Source: Bradyrhizobium prioriisuperbiae (GTDB lineage Bacteria > Pseudomonadota > Alphaproteobacteria > Rhizobiales > Xanthobacteraceae). From it: DNA of 64,000 nucleotides. The notes beneath the pieces are model-generated. The model was given only the letters and a program-made list of their open reading frames with translations, was not told the origin of the DNA and ran no database searches. The position numbers and the translations under genes were made by a program. Shown here piece by piece: positions 61,701-64,000 of this stretch; position 1 is the first letter of the stretch, and every line of letters starts with the position of its first letter. Location of the stretch: positions 1,674,001 to 1,738,000 of the forward strand of contig NZ_CP135921.1 in the NCBI RefSeq assembly GCF_032397745.1, in the 5' to 3' direction.

Positions 61701-62116
61701 TCACCCGCAAGGAACTGAAGGAACTGGCCATCCTGCTCGATTCCAAGGGGTTCTCCGAGGCCAACCTGCGCCGCGCCTATGGCAGCGCCCGCAACGCCGA
61801 CATCGCCGCGCATATCATCGGTTTCGTCCGCCAGGCGGCGGTCGGTGACCCGCTGGTGCCTTATGAGGCGCGGGTTGAGAACGGAGTGCAGCGCATCCTC
61901 GCGAGCCGGGCCTGGACATCCAAGCAGAAGCAGTGGCTCACCCGTATCGGCCGCGTCCTGAAGGCTCAGCCGGTCGGCGATCCCGAAATCCTCTCTGATC
62001 CACTGTTTGCACAGGCCGGTGGCTTCGAAGTGGTCGACCGTGCGTTCGATTCCGGGTTAAGGGAAGTGCTTAAAGACCTGAACGCTGCCATCTGGGACGG
62101 CGGCAGGGTCGCATAA
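58727..62116 (+). CDS. hsdR: Type I restriction endonuclease subunit R
   Basis: 1,129 residues. A DUF4145-like N-terminal region (residues about 1-125) and an Ala/Glu-rich coiled coil (about 145-225) precede the PD-(D/E)xK nuclease (PVDYALFVNGRCVGVVEAK at about 297-315) and the superfamily 2 helicase: Walker A MATGTGKTRLA (about 451), DEAHRG (about 557), TATPALH, and VDLLTTGIDVP / DQMIGRATRR. The C-terminal about 200 residues bind HsdM/S. ATG 58727 is the start (a GTG precedes it). The extra N-terminal domains are unlike EcoKI-type HsdR. Confidence 0.93.
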   Translation: MGENTGNFSFLEAHSPQLAKLGRLAERYFFDDPSTALVKLRQFAEITAKEVAARQALLADSRATFDEILRALRTRSVLQREIADLFYHLKRTGNTAAHEDRGTASEALTALKIARAIGAWFHQTYGNAPSFRLGPFVPPTAPVDASAILRGEIATLRQAVAASADAEAKARLAAQEAEAARRELEGRAEAEARDRAFWETYAGETEAALRAAERSLANTQAEAAAAPAQQLELLAQAAVKSSEDVVLDEATTRVIIDEQLRAAGWRVDSALLRHASGIRPGPAEAIAIAEWPTESGPVDYALFVNGRCVGVVEAKRQISDVPGRIGQAKRYARGITLTTDEVPSGGPWIDGDDRFRAPFVFVTNERPYVKQLATKSGTWFWDARHKTNPRALAEWFSPRDLTERLEQEIGEDVAGFAERELGVTGLRPYQQDAIRAVEEAVARGQDHILLAMATGTGKTRLAIALMYELLRTKRFRRILFLVDRNALGRQTLDAMSNTDTSGFLKFDQVFPIADMARKFPEATDRVQVATVQAMIRRIFDDPDAERPTPGTYDLIIVDEAHRGYTLDAELREEDLGFRNLADYLSAYRRVLDYFDATKVALTATPALHTREIFGAPAFHYGYRQAVIDGYLIDHRPPRRITTALSQTGISFDKGEEVNIVDPRTGQIDLFNLDDQVDFEVAEFNKKVYTRPFNRAVAEAIAAECPPDQPGKTLLFAARDDHADILVDELRIALSAEYGPQPHDLVEKITGSVDKPLDRIKALKNDPRPKYVVTVDLLTTGIDVPPIVNLAFVRRVNSRILYDQMIGRATRRCDEIGKEYFRIFDAVDIYANLQEVTDMRPVVVDPALSFTTLAADLERATTDIDRAFVRDQIVVKLRQRLRHIDETRREALEAVLGPFDGLADRLKSAPPTDTIALFQQHPSLAAVLDAANPARPRDGIYISEHEDELVSVADNYGGKATPGDYIESFEAFVRANMNAVPAMIAATQRPRELTRKELKELAILLDSKGFSEANLRRAYGSARNADIAAHIIGFVRQAAVGDPLVPYEARVENGVQRILASRAWTSKQKQWLTRIGRVLKAQPVGDPEILSDPLFAQAGGFEVVDRAFDSGLREVLKDLNAAIWDGGRVA

Positions 62117-62129
62117 CGAAAGAACCGTG

Positions 62130-63617
62130 ATGAACCCGTCCGCTGATCTCGTGAACAAGCTCTGGCGTCTTTGCTCGCTGCTCCGCAAGGACGGGGTGAC
62201 GTACCAGCAGTATGTCACCGAGCTCACCTACCTGCTATTCCTCAAAATGGCGTCCGAACAGAAGGACGAAAGCCGCATTCCGGAGCAGTACCGTTGGAGC
62301 GCGCTGAAAGGCGCGAGCGAGACCGAGGTGCTGCAGCGCTACAAGCAGGGGCTGATCGACCTGGGTGACGGAACCAAGGTCGCTGATCGCTCGGTGGTGG
62401 CGATTTTCCAGAATGCGGCGACGATCGTCCGCGAGCCGGCGAACCTGCGTAAGCTGATCGACGCCATCGATGGCCTGCACTGGTTCACCGAAGAGCGCGA
62501 CGCGTTCGGCGACGCCTATGAGGGCCTGCTGCAGAAAATGGCCGAAGAGACCAAGCGCGGCGCTGGCCAATACTTCACGCCACGTGCCCTGATCCAGGTG
62601 ATGGTTCGCCTGATGCAGCCCAAACCGGGTGAAGTGATCCAGGACCCGGCAGCCGGCACCGGCGGCTTCCTGATCGCAGCCAACAGCCTCATGAAGGTGG
62701 CAACCGACGACTATTTCGAGCTCTCGCCTAAGAAGCAGACATTCCAGCTCCAACAGGCGCTTCGCGGAATCGAGAACGTGCCCGACACCTTTCGCCTGCT
62801 GCTGATGAATCTGCACCTGCACGCGATTGACCCGGACAATCTTGATCTTGCCGACACGCTGAGCCCGGCGGGAGCGCGACCGCAGTTTAAAAACGCCGAC
62901 CTGATCCTCACCAATCCGCCCTTTGGCCCCGCTGGCGGCCCGCCGACTCGCGACGATCTGACGATTGCCGACCGGGTCTCGTCCTATCAGCTTCCCTTCG
63001 TCGAGCACTGCATCCGTGCGCTGAAGCTTGGCGGACGCGCAGCAGTGATCGTGCCGGACAACGTGCTGTTCGACGACGGGCGCGGTAAGCTGCTTCGCCA
63101 GCGGCTGATGAGCTGGTGCAATCTCCACACCATCCTGCGCCTGCCGATCGGCCTATTTTATGCCCAAGGCGTGAAAACCAATGTGCTGTTCTTCACCCGT
63201 GCCAACGAAGAAGCGCCGGCGGAGGACACCACGAAGGAGGTGTGGATTTATGATGCCCGCTCGGGCGCGCCCCAGTATGGCAAGACAAACCCGTTCAAGG
63301 CCGCTGATCTCGACGACTTTGCCGCCGCTTACGGCGACGATCCGCGCGCCGCCGCTCCACGCATCGACCAGGGCGAGGAAGGCCGCTTCCGCCGCTTCAC
63401 GCGCGCAGAGATCGCTACACGCGGCGACAATCTCGATATTAGCTGGCTGAAAGACACCAGCGCTGAGGCCGAGGATGGCCTCGATACGCCGGAAGACATC
63501 GCAGCGGCAATCGAGGGGCATCTGAAGTTGGCGCTGGAGGAAATTGGCGCGCTAGTGAGTGAGCTGGAGAGCGAGAGCACTGGAGTGAGGGTGGAGACCG
63601 CGGAGGCGGCAGAGTGA
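62130..63617 (+). CDS. hsdM: Type I restriction-modification DNA methyltransferase subunit M
   Basis: 495 residues. N-terminal HsdM bundle (LWRLCSLLRKDGVTYQQYVTELTYLLFLKM), SAM-binding PAAGTGGF (about residue 173) and catalytic NPPFG (about 261) are all present, so it is an N6-adenine methyltransferase. ATG 62130 follows the hsdR stop by 13 bp; a GTG immediately upstream is ignored. TGATG overlap joins it to hsdS. Confidence 0.94.
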   Translation: MNPSADLVNKLWRLCSLLRKDGVTYQQYVTELTYLLFLKMASEQKDESRIPEQYRWSALKGASETEVLQRYKQGLIDLGDGTKVADRSVVAIFQNAATIVREPANLRKLIDAIDGLHWFTEERDAFGDAYEGLLQKMAEETKRGAGQYFTPRALIQVMVRLMQPKPGEVIQDPAAGTGGFLIAANSLMKVATDDYFELSPKKQTFQLQQALRGIENVPDTFRLLLMNLHLHAIDPDNLDLADTLSPAGARPQFKNADLILTNPPFGPAGGPPTRDDLTIADRVSSYQLPFVEHCIRALKLGGRAAVIVPDNVLFDDGRGKLLRQRLMSWCNLHTILRLPIGLFYAQGVKTNVLFFTRANEEAPAEDTTKEVWIYDARSGAPQYGKTNPFKAADLDDFAAAYGDDPRAAAPRIDQGEEGRFRRFTRAEIATRGDNLDISWLKDTSAEAEDGLDTPEDIAAAIEGHLKLALEEIGALVSELESESTGVRVETAEAAE

Positions 63618-64000
63618 TGCTACCGAGCGGTTGGGTTCAAACTGCGCTAGGTGACCTTTTATATAAGGTCGAGGCCGGCAAAAACATGCGCTGCGAGGAA
63701 CGCCCGCCACGCGGGGGCGAGCTAGGAGTGGTGAAAGTGAGTGCCGTAACCTGGGGGCGCTTCGATGCTAGTCAATCGAAGACCTTGCCGCCAGAATACA
63801 GGCCACCAGAACAGGCAAGAATCCATGCGGGCGATCTCTTATTTTCCCGTGCCAATACGCTAGAACTTGTTGGCGCGGTGGTTTTGGTCGAAACCGAGCC
63901 TGACGGATTGTTTCTCAGCGACAAAATTCTTCGCCTCGTCGTGAACGAGGATACAAAGAAGTGGGTATTATTGGTTTTGCGATCCGCGGTCGCGCGGAAA
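63617..64000 (+). CDS. hsdS: Type I restriction specificity subunit S (N-terminal fragment)
   Basis: 128 residues to the window edge, starting ATG 63617 and overlapping the hsdM stop by one base. It begins MLPSGWVQTALGDLLYKVEAG and contains the target-recognition landmark HAGDLLFSRANTLELVG and FLSDKILRLVV, typical of HsdS. The base composition is visibly lower in GC than hsdM, common for specificity genes that recombine. The end and second recognition domain lie outside. Confidence 0.9.
   Translation, partial: MLPSGWVQTALGDLLYKVEAGKNMRCEERPPRGGELGVVKVSAVTWGRFDASQSKTLPPEYRPPEQARIHAGDLLFSRANTLELVGAVVLVETEPDGLFLSDKILRLVVNEDTKKWVLLVLRSAVARK

Overview
The window looks like chromosomal DNA of a high-GC alphaproteobacterium of the order Hyphomicrobiales, most plausibly Bradyrhizobium, Rhodopseudomonas or a relative. 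Evidence is the gene content (paa phenylacetate genes, ChvE-type sugar uptake, many Liv- and CUT2-type ABC transporters, a Cox-type molybdenum hydroxylase) and several families of short GC-rich palindromic intergenic repeats. No rRNA, tRNA or CRISPR array was seen.

Regions. (1) 1-7585: phenylacetate catabolism: the end of paaZ, an EthD-like protein, a cytochrome P450, thioesterase paaI, and on the minus strand paaX-paaA-paaB-paaC-paaD-paaE. Interspersed palindromic repeats sit between and inside these operons. (2) 7788-8924: a LuxR-type regulator with paired palindromic operators. (3) 8956-21878, minus strand: a sugar module with a ytfQ/ytfR/ytfT/yjfF-type transporter, a GntR regulator, an L-arabinose/D-galactose 1-dehydrogenase, a mutarotase, an SMP-30 lactonase, a second ChvE/MmsAB transporter and an SCO-like protein. 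Together they would import a sugar and oxidise it to an aldonate. (4) 22024-24522: a linalool dehydratase/isomerase-family protein, a MarR regulator and a small membrane protein around a 35-bp palindrome. (5) 24598-28190: a LysR regulator, a split thiamine-diphosphate decarboxylase resembling sulfopyruvate decarboxylase, a YihU-like 3-hydroxyacid dehydrogenase and a Rieske ferredoxin. (6) 28212-39439: a LivFGMHK transporter, a three-gene molybdenum hydroxylase whose iron-sulfur subunit is fused to a CoxG domain, an amidohydrolase and a MarR regulator. (7) 39504-43006: a Tat-exported metallo-beta-lactamase-fold protein, an SDR and an aldehyde dehydrogenase. (8) 43250-52516: a terminase-like DNA-binding protein, then a RiPP (ribosomally made, modified peptide) locus. 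(9) 52761-54107: an IS481-type element. (10) 54367-64000: nfeD-slipin, vapBC, an ADP-ribosylglycohydrolase and a type I restriction-modification system that runs off the right edge.

The most unusual part is the RiPP locus at 44636-51595. It combines lasso-type genes (an AsnB-like cyclase, a B2-like protein, a PqqD/B1-like recognition protein) with a cobalamin-type RiPP radical SAM enzyme, two small precursor-like peptides that share a W-E-x-P-x-L motif, and a second radical SAM enzyme ending in eight Cys-x-Pro repeats. The B2 protein appears to lack the catalytic Cys and His of lasso leader peptidases, and neither peptide has a clear lasso core, so the product is unlikely to be an ordinary lasso peptide. 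A 37-bp near-identical direct repeat flanks the locus, and the right-hand copy abuts a broken outer-membrane protein gene, which suggests acquisition or rearrangement.
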